From NCBI RefSeq assembly GCF_015840915.1, contig NZ_CP060398.1, positions 3,162,001-3,226,000 on the forward strand: a DNA stretch of 64,000 bases, read 5' to 3'. The notes under the pieces were generated by a model. The model saw only the letters and a program-made list of their open reading frames with translations. It was not told where the DNA came from and ran no database searches. A program made the position numbers and the translations under genes. Positions 8,789 through 18,186 of this stretch are shown piece after piece. Every line of letters starts with the position of its first letter. The stretch's first letter is position 1. This DNA comes from Synechococcus sp. CBW1002 (GTDB lineage Bacteria; Cyanobacteriota; Cyanobacteriia; PCC-6307; Cyanobiaceae).

Positions 8789-10258
8789 ATGTCCCTGCTC
8801 GAAGCCAGACGAACCCGTCTGGCCCTGATCGACCAGGTGAAACGTGGCAATGCCAAGCGATACAGAGCCCTGGCCCTGTATCTCCAGGTGCTGCGCGAAG
8901 GCCTGCTGAACCGGATTCAGCAGGCCTGTTTTCATCTGGCCACGCAGGTTTTTCCCCAACGCTATGCCGCTCTGCGGCCGCCCCAGCGTCTGGAACTGCA
9001 TCGCCGTCTTGAGGCGCTGGTGGAACGGTGCAGCACCCTGCTCACGGTGGAGCAGCTCGCGGTTCTGGCTCACCAACAGGCCCAGCAGAAGATTGCTCGC
9101 AGTCAGCGCCAGCAGCGCCGGTTTCTGCAGTCGCTGCGCGACTCCGTCGAGGAGACGGTGCAACCTCCTGAGCGAGAGCAGCTTGAACCACTGCCTCAGG
9201 GGTCGATCCGTCTGGGACTCGATCTGCCCCTGTCCACTGATCTGTTGGCCGGCCAGGAATTGTTCACCTCCGGGTTGCCATCACCGCTGGCAGCTTCGGA
9301 AGCAGCGGCCCGTGGAGCCGTTTCCATCGATCAGCCCAGCGACGCCGAGGGGCCTGCTGATCCAGACAGCGATGTGTTTGACCTCGAGGGGCTTGATGAC
9401 GGCCTCGACGACGGACTGGATGACGGCCTCGCAGAGGAGGATCTGGACATCCCTGGGGTGGAGTCCCCCGGATCATCCGATCCAGAGTCCGAGGGCTCCC
9501 ATTCGGCCTTGATGGCGGCCTTCGGGCAGTTGCTGGAGGCTTCCCTGCGTGATGGTCCCGCCGGCCTGAGTGACCAGACTCGATCCGGTCGTGTTGATCA
9601 ACAGGATCAAGCTCAGTCGAATCAGTTTCGCTCGGGTCTTCCTGAATCAGCTCTGCCTGAGATTGATCAGCCTGAGACTGCCCAGGATGAGCCAGGTCAG
9701 CTTGCGCCGGACTCCACCACACAAGAGTCTCTCTGGACTCAGGGATCGTTGCCTGCGGATCCTGTGGGGCTGACGCTGTGGTTCGAGGGCATGGAGGCGG
9801 CGCTGACACGCCGGCTGCGCAATCTCTCCCATGCGATCAATGTGGAGTTGCTGCGCCTGGGGCTGATCCGCAGCCTGCTGCCTGTGAACCTGCTTGATGC
9901 GGTGCTGCAGGGCCAGGTGGATACCCTGCCAGCAGGACCCAACCTGGTACGACTGGCTCTGTCCTTCCCCGATCCAAGTGGGCAGGGCAGTCTCGAGTCG
10001 ATCGCGCTGTTGTTGCGTTCGGCTGATCTCGAACTGGAGCTGCCCAGCCTGCGAACCTGCCGGCGAAGGCTGGAGCAGATGCTGCAGGAGGATCGCAGAA
10101 TGGCTGAGCAGTTTCGCCGTCTGGAGCGGCGGATCCAGGTGCTGGAAGCCGAGGTTCTGTGGCTGGAGGACAACAACAGGCTGAATCCAACTCAGGAGCC
10201 ATCCCCACAGGAGATCTCCCAGCGGGAAGGCTCCCCGCAGGAGCCACCGGCGAGCTGA
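8789..10258 (+). CDS. Large hypothetical protein with an acidic LDDG-repeat linker
   Basis: 489 residues, no known domain recognised. The N-terminal ~130 residues are helical and basic (SLLEARRTRLALIDQVKRGN...). The middle ~200 residues are acidic and low in complexity with three perfect LDDG units (codons ~201-216) and many Gln/Ser/Pro. The C-terminal ~140 residues are again ordered, with a helical segment (MEAALTRRLRNLSHAINVEL) and a final coiled coil (EQFRRLERRIQVLEAEVLWL). It starts 25 bases after tsf and its end overlaps the recG frame by 100 bases, so it sits in a rpsB-tsf-X-recG run. The two ordered ends joined by a disordered linker suggest a scaffold or adaptor role (inference). Confidence 0.7.
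   Translation: MSLLEARRTRLALIDQVKRGNAKRYRALALYLQVLREGLLNRIQQACFHLATQVFPQRYAALRPPQRLELHRRLEALVERCSTLLTVEQLAVLAHQQAQQKIARSQRQQRRFLQSLRDSVEETVQPPEREQLEPLPQGSIRLGLDLPLSTDLLAGQELFTSGLPSPLAASEAAARGAVSIDQPSDAEGPADPDSDVFDLEGLDDGLDDGLDDGLAEEDLDIPGVESPGSSDPESEGSHSALMAAFGQLLEASLRDGPAGLSDQTRSGRVDQQDQAQSNQFRSGLPESALPEIDQPETAQDEPGQLAPDSTTQESLWTQGSLPADPVGLTLWFEGMEAALTRRLRNLSHAINVELLRLGLIRSLLPVNLLDAVLQGQVDTLPAGPNLVRLALSFPDPSGQGSLESIALLLRSADLELELPSLRTCRRRLEQMLQEDRRMAEQFRRLERRIQVLEAEVLWLEDNNRLNPTQEPSPQEISQREGSPQEPPAS
9390..9437 (+). repeat. 12-bp tandem repeat encoding LDDG
   Basis: Three close copies of a 12-base unit (xxCTxGAyGACG) at 9390-9425 plus a decayed fourth to 9437, in frame and encoding Leu-Asp-Asp-Gly repeats. 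Copy number could vary by slippage without shifting the frame. Confidence 0.75.
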
Positions 10259-12759
10259 ACGCGGAGCGGTGGCTCCGGGATCTGCAACAGGCCCTCCGCC
10301 TTGAGGTGGAGCGGGGTTGTGTCAATCTGATGGGCCGTCAGCAGCGCTTCAGTGCCTTTGCGGCGGAGTGCTGGCAGGCGGTGCCGCTATCGCTCCGGAC
10401 GGAGGAACGGAGCCAGGCCCGGAGTTTTGCCGAGGCCTTCGCCACCTATGGCCAGTTGAGTGTGGCCCGCCGTCAGAGCCTGGTGCGCCGCTGCCGCCAG
10501 TGGCTGCACGACTGGCAACGGAGCCGGCAACCCAGCAGCCCCGTGGCACCACCCCGACTGCGGCTCTCTCCCGATTCCTGCCAGGCCCCGCGTCGTGGCT
10601 CCGGGCGGCTGCAGCTCGACACCCCTCTGGCAGAGATGCCCGGCGTCGGGCCGAAAACCGCCGCTCGCCTGGCGGCCCTGGGACTGCTGCTGGCCAGAGA
10701 CCTGCTGCACTACTACCCACGCGACTACCTCGACTACGCCCATCTGGTGCGCATCTCCGCCCTGGAACCGGGCCGAACCGCCACGATCGTGGCCAGCGTG
10801 CGGCGCTGCCATGCCTTCAACAGCCCGCGCAACCCCAACCTCTCGATCCTGGAGCTGCATCTGCAGGACTGCACCGGTCGTCTGCGGGTCTCCCGTTTCT
10901 TTGCCGGAAAACGCTTCGCCTCGCCGGGCTGGCTGAAGGGCCAGCAGCGTCTCTATCCGCCGGGCGCTGATGTGGCTGTGAGCGGGCTGGTCAAGGACAG
11001 CCCCTACGGCCCCTGTTTCCAGGATCCGCTGATTGAGGTGCTGGAGGACCCCCGTGCCCTGGTGCGATCCGAGCAGATCGGCCGCATGGTGCCGGTCTAT
11101 GGCCTCACCGAAGGGCTGGGTGCCGATCGGCTGCGTCAGATCGTGGCAGGGGTGCTCGGCCTGGCGTCGGCTCAGCCCGATCCATTGCCCCTGGCGATCC
11201 GTCAGCACCACGCGCTGATGGAACGGTCCGGCGCCCTGGTGGCGATCCACCGTCCTACCGATGCAGCCCAGCTGCAGGCGGCCCGGCGGCGTCTGGTCTT
11301 CGATGAGTTCCTGTTGCTGCAACTGGCGCTGTGCCGCCGCCGGCAGGAGTTCCGCAGTCGGATCGCACCGGTGCTGCAATCTCCGGCCGGCGGCACCACT
11401 GATGGCACGACCGGCACTGCCAGTCCAACTCCCACTCCCACATTGGTGGAGCGCTTCCTGGACCTGCTGCCCTTTCCCCTCACCGGTGCCCAGCAACGGG
11501 TCTTGAGCGAGATCCGCCGCGACCTGGCCCGCCCCCAGCCCATGGCCCGCCTGGTGCAGGGGGATGTGGGCAGCGGCAAGACCGTGGTCGCCCTGGCGGC
11601 CCTGCTGATCGCCGTCGAGGCCGGTTGCCAGGGGGTGCTGATGGCCCCGACGGAGGTGCTGGCCGAGCAGCATGTCGCCAAGATCGGTGCCTGGCTGCCG
11701 CAGCTCCATGTCAGCAGCGCCCTGCTCACCGGATCCACTCCGGCGGCGCGGCGGCGGGAGCTGCTCCAGGACCTGATCAACGGCCAGCTGCAGGTGCTGG
11801 TGGGAACGCACGCGCTCCTGGAAGACCCGGTGCAGTTCCAGCGGCTGGGTCTGGTTGTTGTGGACGAGCAGCACCGGTTCGGCGTGCGTCAGCGCAACCG
11901 TCTGCTGGCCAAGGGCCTGCAGCCGCACCTGCTCACGATGACGGCCACGCCGATTCCCCGCACCCTGGCGTTGTCGTTGCATGGCGATCTGGACGTGAGT
12001 CAGATCGACGAGCTGCCCCCCGGTCGCCAGCCGATCCGGACCCGCTGCCTGCGTGCCAGCCAGCGCCATGAGGTTCATGCCTTGATCCGGGAGCAGGTGG
12101 CCGCGGGGCAGCGCGCCTACGTGGTGCTGCCCCTGGTGGAGGAATCGGAGAAGATCGACCTGCTCTCAGCGGTGGCCGTGCACCGGCAGCTTCAGGAGGA
12201 GGTCTTCCCCGATCTGCAGGTGGGTCTGCTGCACGGCCGGCTCGGCAGCGACGACAAGCAGAGGGTGCTCACGGCCTTCGCCAACGGCGACTGCCAGGTG
12301 CTGGTCAGCACCACGGTGGTGGAAGTGGGGGTGGATGTGCCGGAGGCGAGCGTGATGGTGATCGAGCATGCCGAGCGCTTCGGACTGGCTCAGCTGCACC
12401 AGCTGCGCGGCCGCGTCGGTCGTGGCAGCGCCGCCTCCCAGTGTCTGCTGATCCATGACGGCAACAACGCCCTGGCACGGCAGCGGCTGGAGGTGCTGGT
12501 GGGCAGCAGCGATGGCTTTGCCATTGCCGAGATGGACCTGCAGTTGCGTGGGCCCGGTGCGGTGCTCGGAACCCGGCAGTCCGGTCTGCCGGATCTGGCC
12601 CTGGCCAGCCTCACGGACGATGGCTCCGTGCTGGAGCTGGCCCGGGATGTGGCCCAGGCGTTGATCGCAGCGGATCCCAATCTGGAGCACCATCGTGGCC
12701 TGGCCGAAGCGCTGGCGGAGCAGCGGCAGCGGCAGCTGGAAGCGGCCCGCTTGAATTGA
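10159..12759 (+). CDS. recG: ATP-dependent DNA helicase RecG
   Basis: 866 residues. RecG remodels stalled replication forks and Holliday junctions. Order: a cyanobacteria-style N-terminal extension (~residues 30-130), the helix-hairpin-helix-like MPGVGPKTAARLAALGL, a wedge/OB region (RLRVSRFFAGKRF), then the helicase core with Walker A GDVGSGKT, DExH-box VVDEQHRFG, motif III TMTATPIPRTLALS, and motif VI RGRVGRG. The only plausible initiation codon that keeps the extension is GTG at 10159, 100 bases inside the upstream gene; initiation further in (ATG 10330) would lose conserved-looking sequence. Start therefore uncertain, product secure. Confidence 0.95.
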   Translation: MAGGQQQAESNSGAIPTGDLPAGRLPAGATGELNAERWLRDLQQALRLEVERGCVNLMGRQQRFSAFAAECWQAVPLSLRTEERSQARSFAEAFATYGQLSVARRQSLVRRCRQWLHDWQRSRQPSSPVAPPRLRLSPDSCQAPRRGSGRLQLDTPLAEMPGVGPKTAARLAALGLLLARDLLHYYPRDYLDYAHLVRISALEPGRTATIVASVRRCHAFNSPRNPNLSILELHLQDCTGRLRVSRFFAGKRFASPGWLKGQQRLYPPGADVAVSGLVKDSPYGPCFQDPLIEVLEDPRALVRSEQIGRMVPVYGLTEGLGADRLRQIVAGVLGLASAQPDPLPLAIRQHHALMERSGALVAIHRPTDAAQLQAARRRLVFDEFLLLQLALCRRRQEFRSRIAPVLQSPAGGTTDGTTGTASPTPTPTLVERFLDLLPFPLTGAQQRVLSEIRRDLARPQPMARLVQGDVGSGKTVVALAALLIAVEAGCQGVLMAPTEVLAEQHVAKIGAWLPQLHVSSALLTGSTPAARRRELLQDLINGQLQVLVGTHALLEDPVQFQRLGLVVVDEQHRFGVRQRNRLLAKGLQPHLLTMTATPIPRTLALSLHGDLDVSQIDELPPGRQPIRTRCLRASQRHEVHALIREQVAAGQRAYVVLPLVEESEKIDLLSAVAVHRQLQEEVFPDLQVGLLHGRLGSDDKQRVLTAFANGDCQVLVSTTVVEVGVDVPEASVMVIEHAERFGLAQLHQLRGRVGRGSAASQCLLIHDGNNALARQRLEVLVGSSDGFAIAEMDLQLRGPGAVLGTRQSGLPDLALASLTDDGSVLELARDVAQALIAADPNLEHHRGLAEALAEQRQRQLEAARLN

Positions 12760-12798
12760 GCGGGTGGCCATTCTGCCAACCCCCTGCTTGATTCCCCG

Positions 12799-13542
12799 AT
12801 GCTGCGTCCCTGGAGTGCCATCCCGATCGATGACGCTGGCGAGCCGCTCGAGGCGCTGCCGATGGCGCTGCTGCGGCTGGAACCCCATCCGTACCAGGTG
12901 CTTGGCGCCCCCTATGGCACGGCGGAAGGGCCCTTTCGCCTGCGTCGCGGTGTGATCGAGCGGCTGTTGCAGGCTCAGGAACAGCTGCAGCGCCAGCACC
13001 CGGGCTGGAGGCTTGCCATTTTTGATGCCTGGCGGCCGGTGGCCGTCCAGAGCTTCATGGTGCGCCATACCGTGATCGAGGAGTGTGGTCGACTGGGCTT
13101 GGATCCAGCTCCGGCACTCGCCCTGGTACAGGGCGACGCAGAGGCCGACGCCATCGCCCCTGCCCAGCGGCAGGTGGTGGAGCAGGTGGGTCGCTTCTGG
13201 GCTCCACCCAGCGACGATCCGGCCACGCCACCGCCCCACAGCACCGGAGCAGCCGTGGATCTCACCCTGGCGGACTCCGCCGGAGTTCCTCTGGCGATGG
13301 GGGGCGCCATCGATGCGCTCGATGCTGTATCGGAACCCGATCACTACCGGGCCGCCGCGGAGCAAGACCCCTCGAGTGAGGCGGGCACCTGGCAGCGGCG
13401 ACGCCATGGGCTACGGCAGGCGATGGAGTCGGCCGGGTTCCGGCAACACCCCAATGAATGGTGGCACTTCAGCCACGGCGACCAGCTCTGGGCCTGGCGG
13501 CAGGGAGCTGCACAGGCCCGTTACGGGCGCTGTCTGGATTGA
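12799..13542 (+). CDS. D-alanyl-D-alanine dipeptidase, VanX/DdpX-like (M15D)
   Basis: 247 residues. Zinc ligands are present: PHSTGAAVDLTL matches SxHxxGxAxD, and EWWHFS supplies the catalytic Glu and third ligand His. Upstream AIFDAWRPVAVQ holds the transition-state Arg region. VanX-type enzymes cleave D-Ala-D-Ala; outside resistance clusters they recycle cell-wall peptides. No van regulatory or ligase genes are nearby, and there is no signal peptide, so a cytoplasmic recycling role is the simplest reading. Confidence 0.85.
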   Translation: MLRPWSAIPIDDAGEPLEALPMALLRLEPHPYQVLGAPYGTAEGPFRLRRGVIERLLQAQEQLQRQHPGWRLAIFDAWRPVAVQSFMVRHTVIEECGRLGLDPAPALALVQGDAEADAIAPAQRQVVEQVGRFWAPPSDDPATPPPHSTGAAVDLTLADSAGVPLAMGGAIDALDAVSEPDHYRAAAEQDPSSEAGTWQRRRHGLRQAMESAGFRQHPNEWWHFSHGDQLWAWRQGAAQARYGRCLD

Positions 13543-13557
13543 TGGGCTGCGGCAGGC

Positions 13558-13941
13558 CTAACGGCCTGGGGCCGTGGGGCCTGAATGCAGGCCGAGCTTG
13601 CGGCGTAACTGGGCAGCCTCGCCGGCACTGAGCAGGCCCTGGGAGAGGCAGCCATCAATCGTTCGGCTGGTCATGTCCGCCTGCATCCCGCGCAGCTTCT
13701 GTTTCACGGCCTCTGGCTGGTCGGCGAAGGGCGCCAGATGCCGCTGGTACGCCGCGGTGATCGTGCTCACCTGACAGGTCTGCTGATCGGGCTGGTAAAT
13801 GGTGGGCTTGCCGGGGGGACGGGGCGGTTTGGCCGGTTCCGCCAGGGCGGCCGTTCCGATCGACAGACAGACAACCGCCAGCAGATACAGCTGCCGGGCC
13901 CTGGGCATCAGACGACGCTGGGTGGAACGGTGCTGCTGCAT
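13558..13941 (-). CDS. Small exported protein, function unknown
   Basis: 127 residues (116 if the ATG at 13908 is used). The second start gives a clear signal peptide, MPRARQLYLLAVVCLSIG with TAALA cleavage region. The mature part is Pro/Lys-rich at first (EPAKPPRPPGKPTIY) and then helical with two Cys (QTCQVST and DGCLSQG), which could form a disulfide. No family recognised. It is convergent with the dipeptidase gene and lies downstream of sir on the same strand. Confidence 0.65.
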   Translation of the reverse strand: MQQHRSTQRRLMPRARQLYLLAVVCLSIGTAALAEPAKPPRPPGKPTIYQPDQQTCQVSTITAAYQRHLAPFADQPEAVKQKLRGMQADMTSRTIDGCLSQGLLSAGEAAQLRRKLGLHSGPTAPGR

Positions 13942-13994
13942 GACCCGGAGCGGGATGAGGAGATGGGAACGGATACGGACTGAGCTGATCAGTC

Positions 13995-15812
13995 TCAGAG
14001 GCTGGCAGCGGTCAGCAGATCACGCACGGCTGCATCGCCTTCACGGGCCACGAAGTCGCCGAAGCTGCGCCGCCCTCCCCGTTCAGCCCAGGCCCTGAGC
14101 AGCGGCTCCAGGGTGGCCTCAAGATTCTCAAGAGGCATGCGCTCCAGGTAAGGCTGGGCCAGCCGGGTGAGGTTGGGCGAGCCGCCGAGCCAGAGCTGGT
14201 ACTGATCGACGCCACTTCCCACCAGACCGATTTCCGCCATGTACGGCCGGGCGCAACCGTTCGGGCAGCCGGTCATGCGCACCAGAATCTGCCGATCAAT
14301 GCCGAGCCGGCCCAGAAGTGCCTCCAATCGATCCAGTACCGCCGGCAGGATGCGCTCCGATTCGGTGATCGCCAGTCCACAGGTGGGCAGGGCTGGGCAG
14401 GCGATCGCGTGGCGGGCAAGCAGCGGCGGCGCCTCCGGCGTTTCGAAACCGAGATCAGCCAGGGCCAAGCGCAGGCTGGCCCGCTGGCTGGTGCCGATGT
14501 TGCAGAGCAGCAGGTCCTGGTTGGGAGTGAGGCGCACCTCCAGCTTGAAGGTATCGACAATCTTGCGGAGGCCCAGCTTGAGATCTCCCTCGAGGCGGCC
14601 ACAGAGGACGGGCAGTCCCACGAACCAGAGGCCACTGCTCTGACGATGCCAGCCGAGGTAGTCGGTGAGCTTGGTGGTGGGCTCCTGGCGCAGACCCTTG
14701 ATCGGATGGGAGAAGTAACGCTGCTGCAGTTCGTCGCGGAACCAGGCGATGCCGCGGTCGTGGATCAGATATTTCATGCGCGAGTGGCGCCGCTGGTGGC
14801 GGTCACCGTGATCGCGCTGCAGGGCCACGATCGCCTGCAGAAGATCGAAGATCCCATCCGCCGCCACATAGCCGAGCGGATCGGCGATGCGGGCAAAGGT
14901 TTCCTCCTTGTTGTGGGTGCGGCCCATGCCGCCTCCCACATACACGTTGCAGCCCTGGGGACGGCCGGAAGGATCGGTGAACAGCACCAGGCCCACGTCC
15001 TGGGTGAGCAGGTCAACGGAGTTGTCACCGGGAACGGTGACCGCCACCTTGAACTTCCGCGGCAGATAGGTGGTTCCGTACAGGGGCTCTTCGGGCGTGC
15101 CGCTGTAGATGTGGCCGTCCACCTGCCGCTGCCGCGCCTTGCGGACCGGAGCCGCCGCTTTGATGCGGTAGCTGAGGTCGCCATCCACCCAGAGGTCCAG
15201 GTAGGTGCCCTCCGCAGCCTGGGGAGCAAGCAGGTCGGCGATCTGATCGGCCAGCTCTCGGGCCGCTGGATAGCCACCCTTCTCAAAGGGAGCGGCGGGG
15301 GCCATCACATTGCGGTTGATGTCGCCGCAGGCCGACAAGGTGGAGCCCAGGGATCGGATGATCGTGCCGATCACCTCCTTGATGTTCCCCTTGCGGATCC
15401 CATGCATCTGGAAGGCCTGGCGGGTGGTGATCCGCAGAGTTCCGTTGCCGAGCCGGTCGGCCAACGTATCCAGGGCGAGATAGAGATCGGTGGGGATACG
15501 ACCACCCGGGTTGCGCAGGCGCAGCATCAACTGCCAGTCCTTCTCCTTGCCCTTCTCGCGGTTGTCGCGGTTGTCCTGCTGGTAACTGCCGTGGTACTTG
15601 AGGATCTGAACGGCGTTCTCACTGAAATGTGAGACACCATTGACCAGTTCCGTGGCCAGAGGTTCTCGCAGAAAGCCGCTTTCGCGTTTGAGACCCTCCA
15701 GCTTGGACGGGGCTTTGGCGGCAATGGCTGGATTCAGGCTGGTCTCGGATCCCGTCTCTGCCTCAGGGGTCGACACCGCCGACGCGCTGGCGGGGGCCGT
15801 CGTCTTGGGCAT
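13995..15812 (-). CDS. sir: Ferredoxin-sulfite reductase
   Basis: About 605 residues. It reduces sulfite to sulfide with six electrons from ferredoxin, using a siroheme and a [4Fe-4S] cluster. The cluster ligands are in the standard C-x5-C and C-x3-C pair (CPALPTC and GCPNGC). The two repeated ferrodoxin-like halves are recognisable (RITTRQAFQMHGI; YLGWHRQSSGLWFVGLPV). Length and the latter motif favour Sir over the shorter nitrite reductase. ATG at 15812 is chosen; ATG 15830 adds six residues. Divergent from glyS with about 110 bases between starts. Confidence 0.93.
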   Translation of the reverse strand: MPKTTAPASASAVSTPEAETGSETSLNPAIAAKAPSKLEGLKRESGFLREPLATELVNGVSHFSENAVQILKYHGSYQQDNRDNREKGKEKDWQLMLRLRNPGGRIPTDLYLALDTLADRLGNGTLRITTRQAFQMHGIRKGNIKEVIGTIIRSLGSTLSACGDINRNVMAPAAPFEKGGYPAARELADQIADLLAPQAAEGTYLDLWVDGDLSYRIKAAAPVRKARQRQVDGHIYSGTPEEPLYGTTYLPRKFKVAVTVPGDNSVDLLTQDVGLVLFTDPSGRPQGCNVYVGGGMGRTHNKEETFARIADPLGYVAADGIFDLLQAIVALQRDHGDRHQRRHSRMKYLIHDRGIAWFRDELQQRYFSHPIKGLRQEPTTKLTDYLGWHRQSSGLWFVGLPVLCGRLEGDLKLGLRKIVDTFKLEVRLTPNQDLLLCNIGTSQRASLRLALADLGFETPEAPPLLARHAIACPALPTCGLAITESERILPAVLDRLEALLGRLGIDRQILVRMTGCPNGCARPYMAEIGLVGSGVDQYQLWLGGSPNLTRLAQPYLERMPLENLEATLEPLLRAWAERGGRRSFGDFVAREGDAAVRDLLTAASL

Positions 15813-15921
15813 TGCGGATCCGGCGGGCACGGGAAGGACTCGAAACTAGCGAATGGTGTGCCAAACAGAGGGGGTCGTCCCCACACCGTTCAATACAGTC
15901 GTCCATTGCTGTGGCTGGAGC

Positions 15922-18099
15922 GTGTCCACCTTCCTGCTGGAGATCGGTACCGAGGAACTGCCCGCCGACTTCGCTCAATCCGCCCTGTCTCAGCTGGAAC
16001 AGCTGGTGAGCGCCGATCTGCTGGTGAGCCGCCTCAGCTTTGGGCGTGTGCGCTGCCTCGGCACACCGCGGCGGCTGGTGGTGCTGATCGATGGACTTGC
16101 CGAACGGCAGGAGGATCTGGAGGAGGAACGCAAGGGGCCCCCTGAAGCCCAGGCCTTCCGGGATGGTGCCCCAACAGCGGCGGCCATCGGCTTCGCCCGC
16201 CGTTGCGGCGTGGCCGCCGAGCAGCTCGAGGTCCGGGACACCCCCAAGGGTCCCTTTGTCTTCGCCCGCATCCTCGACCCGGGCCGGGCCGCTGCGGATC
16301 TGCTCACCGACCTGGTGCCGGCCTGGATCAACGGGCTTCAGGGCCGTCGTTTCATGCGCTGGGGCGAGGGCGACGATCGCTTCAGCCGGCCGATTCGCTG
16401 GCTTGTGGTCTTGCTGGGAGAGAAGGTTCTGCCTGTGACGCTGGCGGGCAGTGATCCCCAGGTGACGGCGGGAAACCGCAGCCGGGGGCATCGCCTCTCC
16501 GGCACCGATGTGACCATCGCGTCAGCAGAGTCCTATGAGGCCGCTCTCGCGGCTTCTGGTGTGGTCGTGGATCGCCAGCTCCGTGCCGATCAGATCCGCC
16601 GGATGATCGAAGCGTCTGCCACCGCCTTGGCGGCCCAGGCCGATCTGCCTCAGGAGCTGTTTGAGGAGCTCACCGATCTGGTGGAGGCACCGCTGCTGAT
16701 CGAAGGGGCCATCAGTGATCACTCCCTGGACCTGCCACCCGAGGTGCTCAGCACCGTGATGCGGGCCCATCAGCGCTACGTGCCTCTCTATCGCCTCAAG
16801 GCGGAGCGGGATCCCCTGGCCCTGGAGGCTCGCTCCAGCCTGCTGCCTCGGTTCCTCTGCATCGGCAACGGCCTGCCGGAAGCCAAGGACACCGTGCGCC
16901 GTGGCAACGAGCGCGTTCTCAAAGCCCGCCTCGCTGACGCCGCCTTTTTCCTCGAGGCCGACCGGGCCGTGGCCAGCATCGATCGGCGCGATCAGCTGCA
17001 CCGGGTGGCCTTCGCCAAGGGACTGGGCAGCCTGCGGGATCGCTGCGAGCGGCTGGAGTGGTGCACCGATGTGCTGCTCGAGCAGCTCGATCTTCCGACC
17101 GTCACCGCGGATCACGCCCGCCGTGCTGCCCATCTCTGCAAGCACGATCTGGTCAGCCAGATGGTGGGCGAGTTCCCCGAGCTTCAGGGGGTGATCGGGG
17201 GCAAATATCTGCTGGCCGAGGGAGAACCGCGGCCGGTTGCTTTGGCGGTGTTGGAGCATTACCTGCCCAGGGGAGCCGGCGACGCTCTGCCCGGCTCCGA
17301 TGCCGGCGCCATTGTTGCCCTGGCTGAACGGCTGGAACTGCTGCTGAGCATCTACGCCAAGGGAGAACGCCCCAGCGGTTCCTCCGACCCCTACGCCCTG
17401 CGCCGCGCCGGCAACGGCCTTCTTCAGATCCTCTGGGAGCGCAACTGGATTCTGGATCTGCATGCCCTGCTCCATCGGGCTGCAGGCCATTGGGCCGAGC
17501 TGCTGCCCCACTTCGCGGTGGATCCCCAGGCTCTGGCCGCCGAACTGGGCGACTTGCTGCGGCAACGTCTGATCAGCCTGCTGGAGGAGGAGGGCATCGA
17601 TGCGGATCTGGTGCAGGCGGTCGCCGGGGATGCGATGGCCCTGGAGCGGGTGCTCAGGGATCCGGCCGATGCCCGGCGGCGGGCCGAGTTGCTGCGCAGT
17701 CTTCGGGGTTGCGGCACCCTTTCGGCCCTGCAGGCGGTGGTGACCCGAGCCGCCAGGCTCGCCGCGAAGGGAGATCTGGACCCCTTGGTGCTGAATCCGG
17801 CTGGGGTGGTGGAGGCGCAGCTGTTCGAAACGAGCAGTGAAGTGGCCATGCTGGAGGTGCTGCAGCAGCTCGAACCCCTGGCGGTCGCCAGCTCCCTGAG
17901 CGGCAAGCAGGACGGCTACCAGGCACTGGCCGATGGCCTGGTGGGCAGCGCCGAAGTTCTGGCCGCCTTCTTTGATGGCGACGACAGCGTCCTGGTGATG
18001 GTGGACGATCCGGCCGTGCGCCGCAATCGCCTCAATCTGCTGGGGGTACTGCGCAATCAGGCCACCGTGCTGGCCGATTTCAGCCGGATCAGCGGCTGA
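15922..18099 (+). CDS. glyS: Glycyl-tRNA synthetase beta subunit
   Basis: 725 residues. The start is GTG at 15922, giving the canonical N-terminus STFLLEIGTEELP; the frame extends upstream to 15853 without a typical start. Middle motifs FMRWGEGDDRFSRPIRW and MRAHQRYVPLY are characteristic, as is the HD-like region PSGSSDPYALRRAGNG. It is the tRNA-binding half of the alpha2-beta2 enzyme; glyQ is not in this window, as is usual where the two genes are unlinked. Confidence 0.96.
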   Translation: MSTFLLEIGTEELPADFAQSALSQLEQLVSADLLVSRLSFGRVRCLGTPRRLVVLIDGLAERQEDLEEERKGPPEAQAFRDGAPTAAAIGFARRCGVAAEQLEVRDTPKGPFVFARILDPGRAAADLLTDLVPAWINGLQGRRFMRWGEGDDRFSRPIRWLVVLLGEKVLPVTLAGSDPQVTAGNRSRGHRLSGTDVTIASAESYEAALAASGVVVDRQLRADQIRRMIEASATALAAQADLPQELFEELTDLVEAPLLIEGAISDHSLDLPPEVLSTVMRAHQRYVPLYRLKAERDPLALEARSSLLPRFLCIGNGLPEAKDTVRRGNERVLKARLADAAFFLEADRAVASIDRRDQLHRVAFAKGLGSLRDRCERLEWCTDVLLEQLDLPTVTADHARRAAHLCKHDLVSQMVGEFPELQGVIGGKYLLAEGEPRPVALAVLEHYLPRGAGDALPGSDAGAIVALAERLELLLSIYAKGERPSGSSDPYALRRAGNGLLQILWERNWILDLHALLHRAAGHWAELLPHFAVDPQALAAELGDLLRQRLISLLEEEGIDADLVQAVAGDAMALERVLRDPADARRRAELLRSLRGCGTLSALQAVVTRAARLAAKGDLDPLVLNPAGVVEAQLFETSSEVAMLEVLQQLEPLAVASSLSGKQDGYQALADGLVGSAEVLAAFFDGDDSVLVMVDDPAVRRNRLNLLGVLRNQATVLADFSRISG

Positions 18100-18125
18100 A
18101 ATCGGATCTGATGCTCGTTTGATCC

Positions 18126-18155
18126 AAAAAAAAATGGCCCGCTCCAGGGGCCATT
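18126..18155 (-). terminator. Intrinsic terminator of chlP
   Basis: Read on the minus strand: perfect 8-bp stem AATGGCCC/GGGCCATT with a 7-base loop, running directly into nine T. It sits 30 bases past the chlP stop. On the plus strand it could also stop glyS transcripts but lacks a T tract there. Confidence 0.88.
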
Positions 18156-18186
18156 GATTCCCGTGGTGTTGTGTACTGGCCGGGCT

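Noticed and set aside
12799-13542. Vancomycin-resistance gene cluster because of the VanX-like protein
   Set aside because: No vanA-type ligase, vanH or two-component regulator is nearby, and the second M15 enzyme is 6 kb away in another operon. Cell-wall recycling is the better reading.
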